Below are positions 17,239-25,280 of a stretch of 64,000 nucleotides of DNA, one piece after another. The stretch is taken from positions 1,937,175 to 2,001,174 of the forward strand of contig NZ_DS989904.1 in NCBI RefSeq assembly GCF_000155595.1. The letters are read 5' to 3'. The position numbers were made by a program, and so were the translations under genes. The number at the start of each line of letters is the position of its first letter. Position 1 is the stretch's first letter. The notes beneath the pieces were generated by a model, which was not told where the DNA came from, did no database searches, and worked only from the letters and a program-made list of their open reading frames with translations. Source of the DNA: Synechococcus sp. PCC 7335. GTDB lineage: Bacteria > Cyanobacteriota > Cyanobacteriia > Phormidesmidales > Phormidesmidaceae.

Positions 17239-18657
17239 ATGGTCTCCACGATTTCAGCAGTGCCCACCCCTTCAAACCTTCCTGTTTCTAGCCGGCAATA
17301 CCTGTTAGAGGTTGCTGCTGATACATCGCCTAATCAAACCCTCTTACCTCTAACTGCAGACGTTAATGATAAAGACCATCTGACAGTGGGTAGCTGCGAT
17401 GTGGTAGAGCTGCTCGAAACGTTCGGATCGCCTCTCTATATATTAGATGAACAAACGCTACGGACGGCCTGCCGGCAGTACAAACAATCTTTTGAAGAGC
17501 ACTATCCGGGCGAGTCCCTGATTGTCTATGCCTCCAAAGCTTGGAACTGCTTGGCAGTGTGTGCGATCGCGCTTCAAGAAGGAATTGCTATTGATGTGGT
17601 CTCTGGTGGAGAGATTAGCACTGCGATCGCCGCGGGGGCTACTGGGAAGATGCTCTACTTTCATGGCAACAACAAATCTATTGAGGAGCTTCAGCTCGGA
17701 CTCGATGCCGATGCCCGGATTGTGGTTGATAACTGGCACGAACTCAAGACGCTTGAGCAGATCGCCAAAGACGCTAGGACAACAGCCACAATTTTAGTTC
17801 GTCTGACCCCAGGTATTGAATGTCACACCCATGAATATATTCAGACTGGCCATATTGACAGCAAGTTTGGCTTTGACCCAGATCAGCTAGAAGAAGTCTT
17901 TGAGTTCATCGCGAACAAAACAGAGCACATTAACTGCATTGGCTTGCATGCTCATATTGGCTCACAGATCTTTGAGCTGCAGCCCCATCGTGACTTGGCT
18001 AATGTGATGATGCGCTGGTTTCAAAGCGCTCGTCAATACGGTCTTTCAATTGAAGAAATTGATATTGGTGGCGGTCTGGGTATTCGCTATACAGAGTCTG
18101 ATGATCCCCCGAGTATCGACGAGTGGGCTAAGACCGTCTGTGAAAGTATGACGGCGGCCTGTACAGCTAGTGGCTTGCCCTATCCCAAGCTGCTGTGTGA
18201 GCCAGGGCGATCGCTGATTGGCTCGGCCTGTGTGACCGCCTATACAGTGGGCGGGCAGAAGTGCGTCCCAGGCATCCGTAGCTATGTTTCTGTCGATGGT
18301 GGGATGTCTGATAATCCCCGGCCGATTACCTATCAGTCGGTGTATCGTGTTCTTGCAGCTAGTAAAATGTCTGCACCTTTGAGTGAAACAGTCACGCTAG
18401 CCGGAAAACACTGTGAATCTGGAGATGTGGTCATTCACTCGGCTTATCTACCTACGCTCGAATCGGGCGAGGTTCTAGTGATCCCTGCAACGGGCGCCTA
18501 TAACTACAGCATGTCCTCTAACTACAACCGGGTGCCTCGTCCGGCGGCTGTGCTCGTCAATCAGGGTAAGGCGGATCTAATTTTACGCCGAGAAACTTAC
18601 GCCGATTTGATGAGTCATGACTGTTTACCAGATATGCTTAGACCTGCCGCACAGTAA
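17239..18657 (+). CDS. lysA: Diaminopimelate decarboxylase
   Basis: PLP enzyme converting meso-diaminopimelate to lysine, the last step of lysine synthesis. Seen: PLP-lysine motif VYASKAWNCLAV, substrate and phosphate-binding segments DVVSGGEI, GLHAHIGSQIFE, IDIGGGLGI, LCEPGRSLIG, and the C-terminal CESGDVV and GAYNYSMSSNYN. The first 50 residues are an unconserved extension; 472 aa is normal for cyanobacterial LysA. It leads the group lysA-cdaA-uppS (62-base spacer to cdaA). Start is ATG 17239 with no clear ribosome site. Confidence 0.96.
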   Translation: MVSTISAVPTPSNLPVSSRQYLLEVAADTSPNQTLLPLTADVNDKDHLTVGSCDVVELLETFGSPLYILDEQTLRTACRQYKQSFEEHYPGESLIVYASKAWNCLAVCAIALQEGIAIDVVSGGEISTAIAAGATGKMLYFHGNNKSIEELQLGLDADARIVVDNWHELKTLEQIAKDARTTATILVRLTPGIECHTHEYIQTGHIDSKFGFDPDQLEEVFEFIANKTEHINCIGLHAHIGSQIFELQPHRDLANVMMRWFQSARQYGLSIEEIDIGGGLGIRYTESDDPPSIDEWAKTVCESMTAACTASGLPYPKLLCEPGRSLIGSACVTAYTVGGQKCVPGIRSYVSVDGGMSDNPRPITYQSVYRVLAASKMSAPLSETVTLAGKHCESGDVVIHSAYLPTLESGEVLVIPATGAYNYSMSSNYNRVPRPAAVLVNQGKADLILRRETYADLMSHDCLPDMLRPAAQ

Positions 18658-18719
18658 CCCCCCTGGCGCAGTAGTATACGAGGATTGAACAGCACAACCC
18701 GGTGAAATCGGTCTGACTC

Positions 18720-19607
18720 TTGTATATCACCTTTATTGATATTGTTTTAGTCTTTGTGCTGGTCTACACGGTTCTATCGGTGATTCGCGATCGCCGTACG
18801 ATGTGGATGGTACAAGGACTAATGCTCCTGATGGCAGCCACACTACTCAGCCGAGTGGTGGGCCTTAGGGTGCTGAGCTTCCTCATGGACAAGATTTTGT
18901 TAGGCGCCTCTGTTTCGCTAGCTGTGATGTTAGTGGCTGACTTTCGGCGGCTACTAGAGTCCATCGGCAAAGGGGAAGTCGCGCAGCTTTTTATCGGACA
19001 AGAAAGCCATCTTTCTACCGCAAACAGCGTGATTGATGAGCTAGTAGAGGCAGTGAAAGGGCTTTCTCAAAATCGCACAGGTGCGCTGATGATTCTAGAA
19101 ACCGATGAGCCGATTGAAGAAAGCGACTTTTCAGTGCCGGGTGTCAGACTTAATGCCGAACTTTCAAGAGAGCTGCTGCAAACTATTTTTCAGACAACGA
19201 CGTTGTTGCACGATGGGGCCGTCTTGATTCGAGGCTCGCGCATACTAGCAGCAGGCGTGATTTTGCCTATTTCTGAACGGGATGCCTCTAGACAGCTAGG
19301 TACCCGACATCGTGCAGCAATGGGAATCACCGAACGGGTGGAGCAGTGCCTGTGTGTGGTAGTTTCTGAAGAAACGGGTTCCATCTCTGTCGCTGAGAAA
19401 GGAACGCTAAATCGGCCCCTGACCAGCAGTAAACTGAAAGAATTGTTGATGGAGAAGTTTTCTCCCTCTGCTGATGCCGATACGGTTGCACCGCAGCTTC
19501 GCAGCCTCGGTAAGCGGTTGAGTATGAAAGCTATCCGCTTTTTGAATACTCTTAAGCGCAAGATCAGGCGAAAACTTCCTAGCCCTACCCCTCAGGAAAA
19601 GAAATGA
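18720..19607 (+). CDS. cdaA: Diadenylate cyclase CdaA
   Basis: Membrane-bound synthase making cyclic di-AMP from two ATP, a second messenger tied to potassium, osmotic and wall homeostasis. Three N-terminal membrane segments (about 4-22, 27-47, 52-73) precede the DAC domain with DGA at 165-167 ([11 protein letters not shown]) and RHRAA at 196-200. The C-terminus is strongly basic ([11 protein letters not shown]). The start is a TTG at 18720; homologues of similar length support it. It overlaps uppS by four bases (ATGA), indicating translational coupling. The usual firmicute partner CdaR is not adjacent. Confidence 0.94.
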   Translation: MYITFIDIVLVFVLVYTVLSVIRDRRTMWMVQGLMLLMAATLLSRVVGLRVLSFLMDKILLGASVSLAVMLVADFRRLLESIGKGEVAQLFIGQESHLSTANSVIDELVEAVKGLSQNRTGALMILETDEPIEESDFSVPGVRLNAELSRELLQTIFQTTTLLHDGAVLIRGSRILAAGVILPISERDASRQLGTRHRAAMGITERVEQCLCVVVSEETGSISVAEKGTLNRPLTSSKLKELLMEKFSPSADADTVAPQLRSLGKRLSMKAIRFLNTLKRKIRRKLPSPTPQEKK

Positions 19608-20356
19608 CGGCTAAAGCCTTAGATTCTTCACGACTGCCCACAGACTTAGCGCAGGGCCAGATGCCCTCTCATGTGGCGGTGATCATGGATGGCAACGGTC
19701 GCTGGGCTAAAAGTAGAGGGCTCCCTAGGATCATGGGCCATCGAAAAGGAGTTGATACGCTCAAAAAGCTGTTGCGCTGCTGCCGGGACTGGGGAGTAGA
19801 GGCACTGACGGCGTATGCATTTTCTACTGAGAACTGGGGACGCCCTACCAAGGAAGTCGATTTCCTGATGACGCTATTCGAGCGAGTGCTTCGTCAGGAG
19901 CTACAGGAAATGATGGAGGAAAATGTTCGCATTGAGTTTGTCGGCGATTTGCTAGCGTTGCCTGAAACGCTTCAAAAGGAGATTGACCGTGCGGTAACAC
20001 TGACGAAGGAAAACTATGGTATTCGCTTTTCAGTGGCGACAAACTACGGCGGGAGGCAGGAAATTTTACAGGCTTGTCGGGCGATCGCGACCCAAGTGAA
20101 ACAAGGCCATCTCAACCCTGAAGATATTGACGAGTCGCTATTTAGCCGTCATTTGTATACATCTGATATCAGCGATCCTGACTTGCTGATTCGTACCAGT
20201 GGTGAGATGCGAATTAGCAACTTCCTATTATGGCAGCTCGCCTATTCGGAATTTTACATTACTGATACGCTCTGGCCCGATTTCGATACATCAGAGTTTC
20301 ACCAAGCAATGAAAGCCTTTCAGCGACGCGAACGCCGTTTTGGAAAAGTCAATTAG
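19604..20356 (+). CDS. uppS: Undecaprenyl diphosphate synthase (isoprenyl transferase)
   Basis: Cis-prenyltransferase producing the lipid carrier for peptidoglycan and polysaccharide assembly. Motifs: [17 protein letters not shown] with catalytic Asp29, [40 protein letters not shown], and [20 protein letters not shown]. Length 250 is standard. Its start codon overlaps the cdaA stop, linking c-di-AMP synthesis with wall precursor supply. Cyanobacteria often have this pairing (established synteny from memory). Confidence 0.96.
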   Translation: MTAKALDSSRLPTDLAQGQMPSHVAVIMDGNGRWAKSRGLPRIMGHRKGVDTLKKLLRCCRDWGVEALTAYAFSTENWGRPTKEVDFLMTLFERVLRQELQEMMEENVRIEFVGDLLALPETLQKEIDRAVTLTKENYGIRFSVATNYGGRQEILQACRAIATQVKQGHLNPEDIDESLFSRHLYTSDISDPDLLIRTSGEMRISNFLLWQLAYSEFYITDTLWPDFDTSEFHQAMKAFQRRERRFGKVN

Positions 20357-20425
20357 TTTATTGAATCCAGAAATGTGATTTTAACTAACGTTTATCTAGA
20401 CAAAGAGCGAGCACCTCACTCTAGC

Positions 20426-20617
20426 CTACGCTATCTCCATCCAGTCAAATATCCTTTCTAACTGTTGCAGCGTAAGTACGCCTTGTTGCCAAAGCACCAT
20501 TGGTAGCGGCGCAGAATCTTGTTTGGACTGCTGTAGTGCCTGCTTGATAGAGGTAGAAGGAATTGCAAGCTCTTCGTGCAAGAACTGAACTAATTTCGTG
20601 TCGTCTCTCGAAACCAT
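20426..20617 (-). CDS. DUF2949 family small protein
   Basis: 63-residue cyanobacterial protein of unknown function. The conserved pattern is visible: LVQFLHEELAIPSTSIKQAL, then LPMVLWQQGVLTLQQLERIFDW, two helices separated by an acidic loop. It is soluble, without cysteines, convergent with uppS and not part of an operon. The family is small and nearly restricted to cyanobacteria. ATG start; length typical. Confidence 0.85.
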   Translation of the reverse strand: MVSRDDTKLVQFLHEELAIPSTSIKQALQQSKQDSAPLPMVLWQQGVLTLQQLERIFDWMEIA

Positions 20618-20896
20618 AAATCGGTAGAAGCGGGGTTATTCAAGGTTTATTAATCCCTTTTCCTTGATCCCTAGATTCGATTAAGAAAAAAAGATTTTGT
20701 GTTTAGTTCAGTAATCCTACGGTAGATCGAACAAAAAACACCTCTCTCTAAAGCACGTCTTAAGATTTTCTTTAGAAATATGTACGGACAATTAAAGAGG
20801 AATTAGAGGCGGACCGCTCTAACCGCTGGCCCTGAAGTAGCTAAATAGTCGTCTTTAGCGCTCAGCCGTTAAAATGGCGGCTCGATTGAGTTCAGC

Positions 20897-20930
20897 GCCT
20901 TTATTGATATACAGCCTTTACTGATATACG
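20897..20930. repeat. 17-bp tandem duplication
   Basis: Units GCCTTTATTGATATACA and GCCTTTACTGATATACG, 15 of 17 identical, directly adjacent. Confidence 0.75.
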
Positions 20931-21120
20931 TAGGAAAGCTTCTTGAACAGTAGCCTGCTAGTGGTTGGGTAAAAAGGGGCTATTTGTTGCAAACCTACCA
21001 GTGTCGTTTTTCGTATGGAACGGCGTGCTATTCGATCACTATAGCCTTGCGCACTTTGCTTACTGCACCACGAAAGGCTACAGCCCTTGTTGCACAATGC
21101 AGGGTGCATAGCGATTGCCG

Positions 21121-21165
21121 TAGGCGCGGCCTTCTCTTTGAGTATGCATCCGCGCATTGCTATAC
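21121..21165 (-). repeat. Dispersed repeat, copy A
   Basis: Read on the minus strand this begins TATAGCAATGCGCGGATG and continues CATACTCAAAGAGAAGGC then CGCGCCT. Nearly the same sequence occurs at 55408-55450 on the plus strand with one gap and about five substitutions, and its first half recurs at 24402-24420. It is non-coding in both places. Confidence 0.75.
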
Positions 21166-21271
21166 GTAATTGCCAGAAGTCAAGAAGATTCTAATAAACA
21201 CTCTCGCAAGCGATACTGAGCGCGTTCCTACGCAGATGTAGAATTTTGCGCTCGCACTTTCTAGCTTTTGC

Positions 21272-21480
21272 CTAGTTTTTACCCAGCACTTGCGTACCTT
21301 CTTCAGAGGCCAAAGCACCTTCTAGACTTTCCGCACCTGCGCTTTATCTAGACCAGCACGAACTAAGTGTTGCTTAAGCTGGTTGTATTTACACCCGTGA
21401 GGGTAGCTAGTATCTCATTGATATCGGTGAAGAGGATGTCGCTGCCAGCAAAGGAAAGCTGGCCGATGCCGAGTCCACAT
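21272..21480 (-). pseudogene. Frameshifted gene remnant, unknown family
   Basis: Three consecutive minus-strand fragments in different phases read as one protein: LSFAGSDILFTDINEILATL, then KYNQLKQHLVRAGLDKAQVR, then ESLEGALASEEGTQVLGKN ending at a TAG (21272-21274). Two frameshifts separate them and no start codon context is present, so the 5' part is missing. I do not recognise the family. It ends up just downstream of the DUF192 gene stop. Confidence 0.45.
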
Positions 21481-21504
21481 TTTTCTGCCTACCTTCGAGG
21501 TCTA

Positions 21505-22113
21505 TTAGAGGCTGTAGCCCGGTAACGCTTCGATATAAACGGTATCGCCAACTTGCAGACCGATTTCGGCAGCACGACCGCTACGTAGTTCTAATACTTG
21601 ATCGACGATTTGGTCATTAGGCCCATACGAAGGGCAAGGCAAAGCAGGACAAGGAGGAACTTCTGGTGCGATCGCCACTACCTCTCCTTCTTTCAAAAAC
21701 ACCATATCCAGCGCTACTGGTACGTCCTTCATCCAAAAGCTCACTCGCCTGGGGGGATCAAAGGGAAAGAGCATCCCCCTATTGTCGGGTAAAGCCGATC
21801 GAAACATTAGTCCCAAAGACTGCTCGGCAGAGGTTCTAGCCACTTCTATCTCGAAAGTTTCTTCCTGTATCTGGGCGATCGCAGTGACCGGTAGCAGCTG
21901 CCCTGGGCCGTTGAGTGTGATGACTGGCTCGTCCGAGGGTGGACTAGAGGTCTCGTTAGCTATCTGATTTGGGGTTGGATCGGACATAGAGCAACTAACC
22001 AAGACTGTTTGACACAAGACAAACGCGGCAACGATAACAGCCCATCGAGTATATGGCTGCCTGAGTGAAATCTGGGATCGCTGAAGATTTCGGTACCCAT
22101 CGTTTTGACTCAT
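21505..22113 (-). CDS. DUF192 lipoprotein
   Basis: 202-residue protein with an N-terminal membrane segment (24-40) ending in the lipobox VLVSC (lipid Cys41), so probably anchored to the periplasmic side of a membrane. The DUF192 domain spans about 80-200 with EIEVARTSAEQSLGLMFRS, GMLFPFDPPRRVSFWMKD, PVALDMVFLKEG and LELRSGRAAEIGLQVGDTV. The family has no proven activity; structures exist for members. Two cysteines in PPCPALPCPSYG may pair. It lies 38 bases downstream of the response regulator gene on the same strand, so cotranscription is likely. Confidence 0.88.
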   Translation of the reverse strand: MSQNDGYRNLQRSQISLRQPYTRWAVIVAAFVLCQTVLVSCSMSDPTPNQIANETSSPPSDEPVITLNGPGQLLPVTAIAQIQEETFEIEVARTSAEQSLGLMFRSALPDNRGMLFPFDPPRRVSFWMKDVPVALDMVFLKEGEVVAIAPEVPPCPALPCPSYGPNDQIVDQVLELRSGRAAEIGLQVGDTVYIEALPGYSL

Positions 22114-22151
22114 ATTAATTAGCTCTACTAACGACTCCTTCTAACTACCCC

Positions 22152-22883
22152 TTAGGTCTCTCTCAAAACATAACCTACACCACGCACCGTCTGGATCAGG
22201 CGCTTCTCACCCTCCTCATCCATCTTGAGCCGCAAATAGCGAATGTAAACCTCGATAACGTTTGACTCACCGATAAAGTCGTAGCCCCATACGCTTTCTA
22301 ATATCTGCTTGCGAGTGAGCACCTCACGCGGATGTTCCATGAGATATTTCAACAGCTCAAATTCTTTCATCGTCAGTTCGATTATGCGATTGCCACGAAG
22401 AACCTGCCGTTGGCTAACGTCTAGAACCATATCAGCGAATCTAAGTTGCTCGCTGCTGGTGGTTTCTGGTTTTAGGTAAGTATTGACGAGATTGATAAAA
22501 TCATCGCTACGATACGGCGATAGAAAGTAATCATCCGCGCCCGATTCTAGACAGGCAACGCGATCGCTTAGCTCGTTGTGGGTCATCATCAGCAAGATTG
22601 GCACGCGGTTTTGCTCATTGCGCAACTGGCGACACAAATCAAGTCCAGACTCGTCTTTGAGTCGTCTTGCGACCACAATCAGGGCAGGCCTTGCCGTTCG
22701 CGCCTGGGCTAATCCGGCTCGGATGCTATAGACCTCAATGGGCGTATAGCCTGCCTCATGCAGATCTACGCTAATTCTATGCGCTAGGGTTTCATCGCTT
22801 TCGAGCACTAGCACTGTGTACGGATAGGACGGAGGTGTCGAAGTATCTGAAGGTAAGTTAGGTAGAGCAGGCGGCAGACTCAT
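22152..22883 (-). CDS. nblR: OmpR-type atypical response regulator (NblR-like)
   Basis: 243 residues: receiver domain (22-137) and OmpR/PhoB winged helix (145-242, TMKEFELLKYLMEHP, SNVIEVYIRYLRLKM, TVRGVGYVL). In the receiver, the expected phospho-acceptor Asp is Ala72 (PALIVVARRL) and the conserved Lys is Ser122 (DYFLSPYR), while Glu28/Asp30 and Thr101 remain. It therefore cannot be switched by normal Asp phosphorylation. The whole pattern resembles cyanobacterial NblR, a regulator of phycobilisome degradation and stress survival that works without phosphorylation. The NblR assignment is by recalled similarity and should be taken as moderate. Confidence 0.75.
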   Translation of the reverse strand: MSLPPALPNLPSDTSTPPSYPYTVLVLESDETLAHRISVDLHEAGYTPIEVYSIRAGLAQARTARPALIVVARRLKDESGLDLCRQLRNEQNRVPILLMMTHNELSDRVACLESGADDYFLSPYRSDDFINLVNTYLKPETTSSEQLRFADMVLDVSQRQVLRGNRIIELTMKEFELLKYLMEHPREVLTRKQILESVWGYDFIGESNVIEVYIRYLRLKMDEEGEKRLIQTVRGVGYVLRET

Positions 22884-22971
22884 AGGACAAAAATAGCTAG
22901 ATAGAACAGAAGGTAGCTAGCAAAAGCGTGGTAGTGGCAAGGAAGGAAAAGAGGGTTAATCCGGCTAGCAC

Positions 22972-23904
22972 TTAGGGTAGCTCTACCGAAGTTGGCTTAG
23001 CGATATGAGGCAGTCCCCAGCCTAGCTTTTCTCTGAGCACTCGGAAGAACTCAGGCGGCTTTAAACGAATAAACTTAGCAGTGTAGGGCGATCGCACCAA
23101 AATTACCTGATCAGACGGTCCTACATAACAGCCAGCATTGCCATCGACAACCATCACTAGCGTCTCTGGATTTGCCGATGTGATTGTGACTGGCTCATGA
23201 TCTGGAAAAACTAACCCCCGAGAGGCCAGCGAATGAGGACAAATCGGGATGAGCTGTAATACAGACACGCCTGGGGCAATTACCGGTCCTCCAGCAGATA
23301 GAGAATAGGCTGTAGACCCCGTTGGTGTAGAGATAATGATTCCATCTGCCGCTACATCGACAGGGGCATGATGGCCTACTTGCACCTCAAAGTGGCACAT
23401 GCTTGTCAGCGGCTGACGCTGCATGACTGTCTCGTTCAGACACAGTGCTTCCCAGCTCAGATTTCCCTGGCTATATAGATTCACTAGCACCATTGCCCGC
23501 TCTTCTAGATGGCAATTACCTGCAATCACTTGATCAACCGCATCGTTTAGCTGGTTGAGATAGATCTCTGTCAAAAAACCCATGTGACCAGTGTTCACAG
23601 CAAGCAGTGGAATGCCTTTGGGTGCAATCTGACGAAAAGCTGAGAGGACAGTCCCATCTCCGCCAAACACCACAGCAAAATCCATCTCTTGGTCGAATCC
23701 TAGCGGGACTAGGCTCTCGATGGGGGTATGACAAACCGGCTTACCCGGCTGAGAATAGCCCAAGATACCAGCGATGCCAGTCGTTAAGCAAACCTTGTAG
23801 CTACGCTGTTTCAAGCGCTGAGCAAGCTTTCTGGCGGCTGTTGCAGCTATCGGCTTTATGTCGTTGTAGATGATGCCAACTTTAGGCACGATAAGTTCAC
23901 ACAA
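22972..23904 (-). CDS. nadK: NAD kinase
   Basis: Phosphorylates NAD to NADP using ATP or polyphosphate; cytosolic. Motifs: [16 protein letters not shown] (GGDGT), [21 protein letters not shown] (NE/D), [21 protein letters not shown] and the C-terminal [10 protein letters not shown]. 310 residues. The first in-frame ATG at 23904 gives [15 protein letters not shown]; homologues usually begin at the PKVGIIYND segment. It is 88 bases upstream of the response regulator on the same strand. Cyanobacteria usually have two NAD kinases; this looks like one of them. Confidence 0.93.
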   Translation of the reverse strand: MCELIVPKVGIIYNDIKPIAATAARKLAQRLKQRSYKVCLTTGIAGILGYSQPGKPVCHTPIESLVPLGFDQEMDFAVVFGGDGTVLSAFRQIAPKGIPLLAVNTGHMGFLTEIYLNQLNDAVDQVIAGNCHLEERAMVLVNLYSQGNLSWEALCLNETVMQRQPLTSMCHFEVQVGHHAPVDVAADGIIISTPTGSTAYSLSAGGPVIAPGVSVLQLIPICPHSLASRGLVFPDHEPVTITSANPETLVMVVDGNAGCYVGPSDQVILVRSPYTAKFIRLKPPEFFRVLREKLGWGLPHIAKPTSVELP

Positions 23905-24131
23905 AGAGCGAAGGGGCCAGCCTATAGGCTACCGTCTTTAGCGATCTCTTGAATAGAGAGAAGGCAGATATCAGCAGTGAACGCTTGCAAAATCTTTTTT
24001 TGATAGTTATTAAGGGAAAGAGAAATTAAAGGTAAGTACAAATGCTTGATAGGTGAAGCGCTGTAGTATCTAGAAAAGGTCTTAGACCTATATAAGGTTG
24101 GGTTTTGCCGTATGGAGGATTGCTAAGCCGC

Positions 24132-24398
24132 GTGAGTTCGAGTCAACATTTACCTGCTACCACCGCTTACGTCCGAATCACCCATCAGTCTTGGCAGAAC
24201 GGCAGGATTGAGGGCGAAGTGAGTGCAAATGAGTTTGAATGGCATTTCCGATGGCGCTTTCGCATGGGCCAGCTAATTGTCGAGCCTTCTTTGGGAAGGG
24301 CTTTGATCCAAGAGCCTTTAGGCCGCTTTTTAGAGCAGTTTGACTACCAGTTAGAGCCGGGTGGAGATTATTCATTTACAATTCGAGCGGAGCTTTGA
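24132..24398 (+). CDS. DUF3146 family protein
   Basis: Small cyanobacterial protein (88 aa from this start) of unknown function. The recognisable core is LPATTAYVRITHQSW, IEGEVSANEFEWHFRWRF, EPSLGRALIQEPLGRFLEQ and LEPGGDYSFTIRA, predicted all beta with one helix. I choose GTG at 24132 (MSSSQHLPATT) because homologues start here and GGAGG is 13 bases upstream; TTG at 24105 or 24120 are alternatives. It is convergent with the RuvX-like gene. Confidence 0.8.
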   Translation: MSSSQHLPATTAYVRITHQSWQNGRIEGEVSANEFEWHFRWRFRMGQLIVEPSLGRALIQEPLGRFLEQFDYQLEPGGDYSFTIRAEL

Positions 24399-24401
24399 AA
24401 A

Positions 24402-24512
24402 TGTATAGCCATGTGCGGATGCATTCGTGCATGGCGAGTCACTTAGCTTGTCGAAACACAAGGGTTATCGCCAACGACTATGTCGTAAGCACTATGTCGT
24501 AAGCTAAGTGAC
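24402..24512. repeat. Stem-loop with tandem duplication and repeat fragment
   Basis: Between two convergent genes. The left part (24402-24420, TGTATAGCCATGTGCGGATG) matches the start of the dispersed repeat. Twelve-bp perfect inverted arms GTCACTTAGCTT (24438-24449) and AAGCTAAGTGAC (24501-24512) enclose a 51-base loop that contains a perfect 14-bp tandem duplication ACTATGTCGTAAGC (24477-24504). The combination looks like a small repetitive or mobile-derived element. Confidence 0.6.
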
Positions 24513-24549
24513 CACAGCGACAGGACCAAAGCGATAGTAAGGAGAGAGT

Positions 24550-24996
24550 TTAGTCTTCGCCTGAAAGTCTATTCAAGTACCGCTCTACTAGCAGGATGGC
24601 AACGATATCGTCAATCGGGCGAGGAATGCTACGTAGGCTTCGAGGCAGTAGCTTAGTGATGCCTTTTGGGGGATACATCTCCCAGTAGCGATCGCGTGCT
24701 TCTAAGGAACTATACCGCTCGTCTATCAGCACAATCCTCGGTGCATTTGGCAGATTGCCGAGCTGCTTTTTCCATTGCTTAGATCTAGTCTGATCGCCCA
24801 TCACAATTGAGGAAATCGGATAGGTCTCTCGCAGATTTTGGATTGTCGCCGATACATTTGGTGACGAAATTACCTGGTGATAGTGTAGCGCCTTGTCTAG
24901 CCCCACTACAGCCACTCCACATTTATCGCGTCCTGGATCAAATCCTAGTAGAGTTGGCGTTAGCAGCGTTGGCACAATCAATTTGGGAAAAGACAC
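24550..24996 (-). CDS. RuvX/YqgF-like RNase H-fold nuclease
   Basis: 148-residue RNase H-fold protein related to YqgF/RuvX (pre-16S rRNA processing or Holliday junction resolution). The acidic active-site pattern is seen as LLGFDPGRDKCGVAVV (Asp20), VLIDERYSS (Glu near 94) and PIDDIVAILLVERYL (Asp near 128). It differs from canonical YqgF in the N-terminal GRDKCG motif and is probably the second, cyanobacterial paralogue. Start is GTG at 24996. It is divergent from smc across a 284-base spacer. Which nucleic acid it cuts is not known. Confidence 0.8.
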   Translation of the reverse strand: MSFPKLIVPTLLTPTLLGFDPGRDKCGVAVVGLDKALHYHQVISSPNVSATIQNLRETYPISSIVMGDQTRSKQWKKQLGNLPNAPRIVLIDERYSSLEARDRYWEMYPPKGITKLLPRSLRSIPRPIDDIVAILLVERYLNRLSGED

Positions 24997-25056
24997 GTCA
25001 AAAGCACACCCTACAAGGATGCCTAAGCTAAAGATGCAAAAAGCAACTTAACATCT

Positions 25057-25076
25057 TCAATAGCCTAGGCTATTGA
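25057..25076. promoter_or_regulatory. 20-bp perfect palindrome upstream of smc
   Basis: TCAATAGCCTAGGCTATTGA is its own reverse complement over all 20 bases. It lies between the divergent RuvX-like gene (starts 24996) and smc (starts 25281), 61 bases from the former and 205 from the latter. It has no T tract on either side, so an operator for a dimeric regulator is more likely than a terminator. Confidence 0.55.
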
Positions 25077-25280
25077 GGTATTGAAAAAGAGTTCAAATCA
25101 AACGACTTAGCTAGAAATAGCTGCTGGTATAACGTGTTTTGTTCGACTAAGGATAACTGTCCCTGTTTGAGACATTGTGTAAAAAGAGATGATCTTTTCG
25201 CCATTCTCTGCTAAGAATACGACTTATTCAATGCTATTTTTGATGGTACATACGTACGCACTGCTTGGTGCGCCGCTTGA

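Larger units (their letters stand above)
20618..21504. other. Long spacer with repeats and a decayed gene
   Basis: 887 bases without an intact gene. From left to right it holds the upstream region of the DUF2949 gene, a 17-bp tandem duplication (20897-20930), a copy of a dispersed repeat (21121-21165) embedded in repeat-like sequence from about 21030, and a frameshifted gene remnant (21272-21480). This looks like a neutral, rearranging segment. Confidence 0.55.

Noticed and set aside
20918-21157. Minus-strand open frame beginning with RGCILKEKAAP.
   Set aside because: It is produced by the dispersed repeat; the same peptide arises from the copy at 55.4 kb, which is non-coding.
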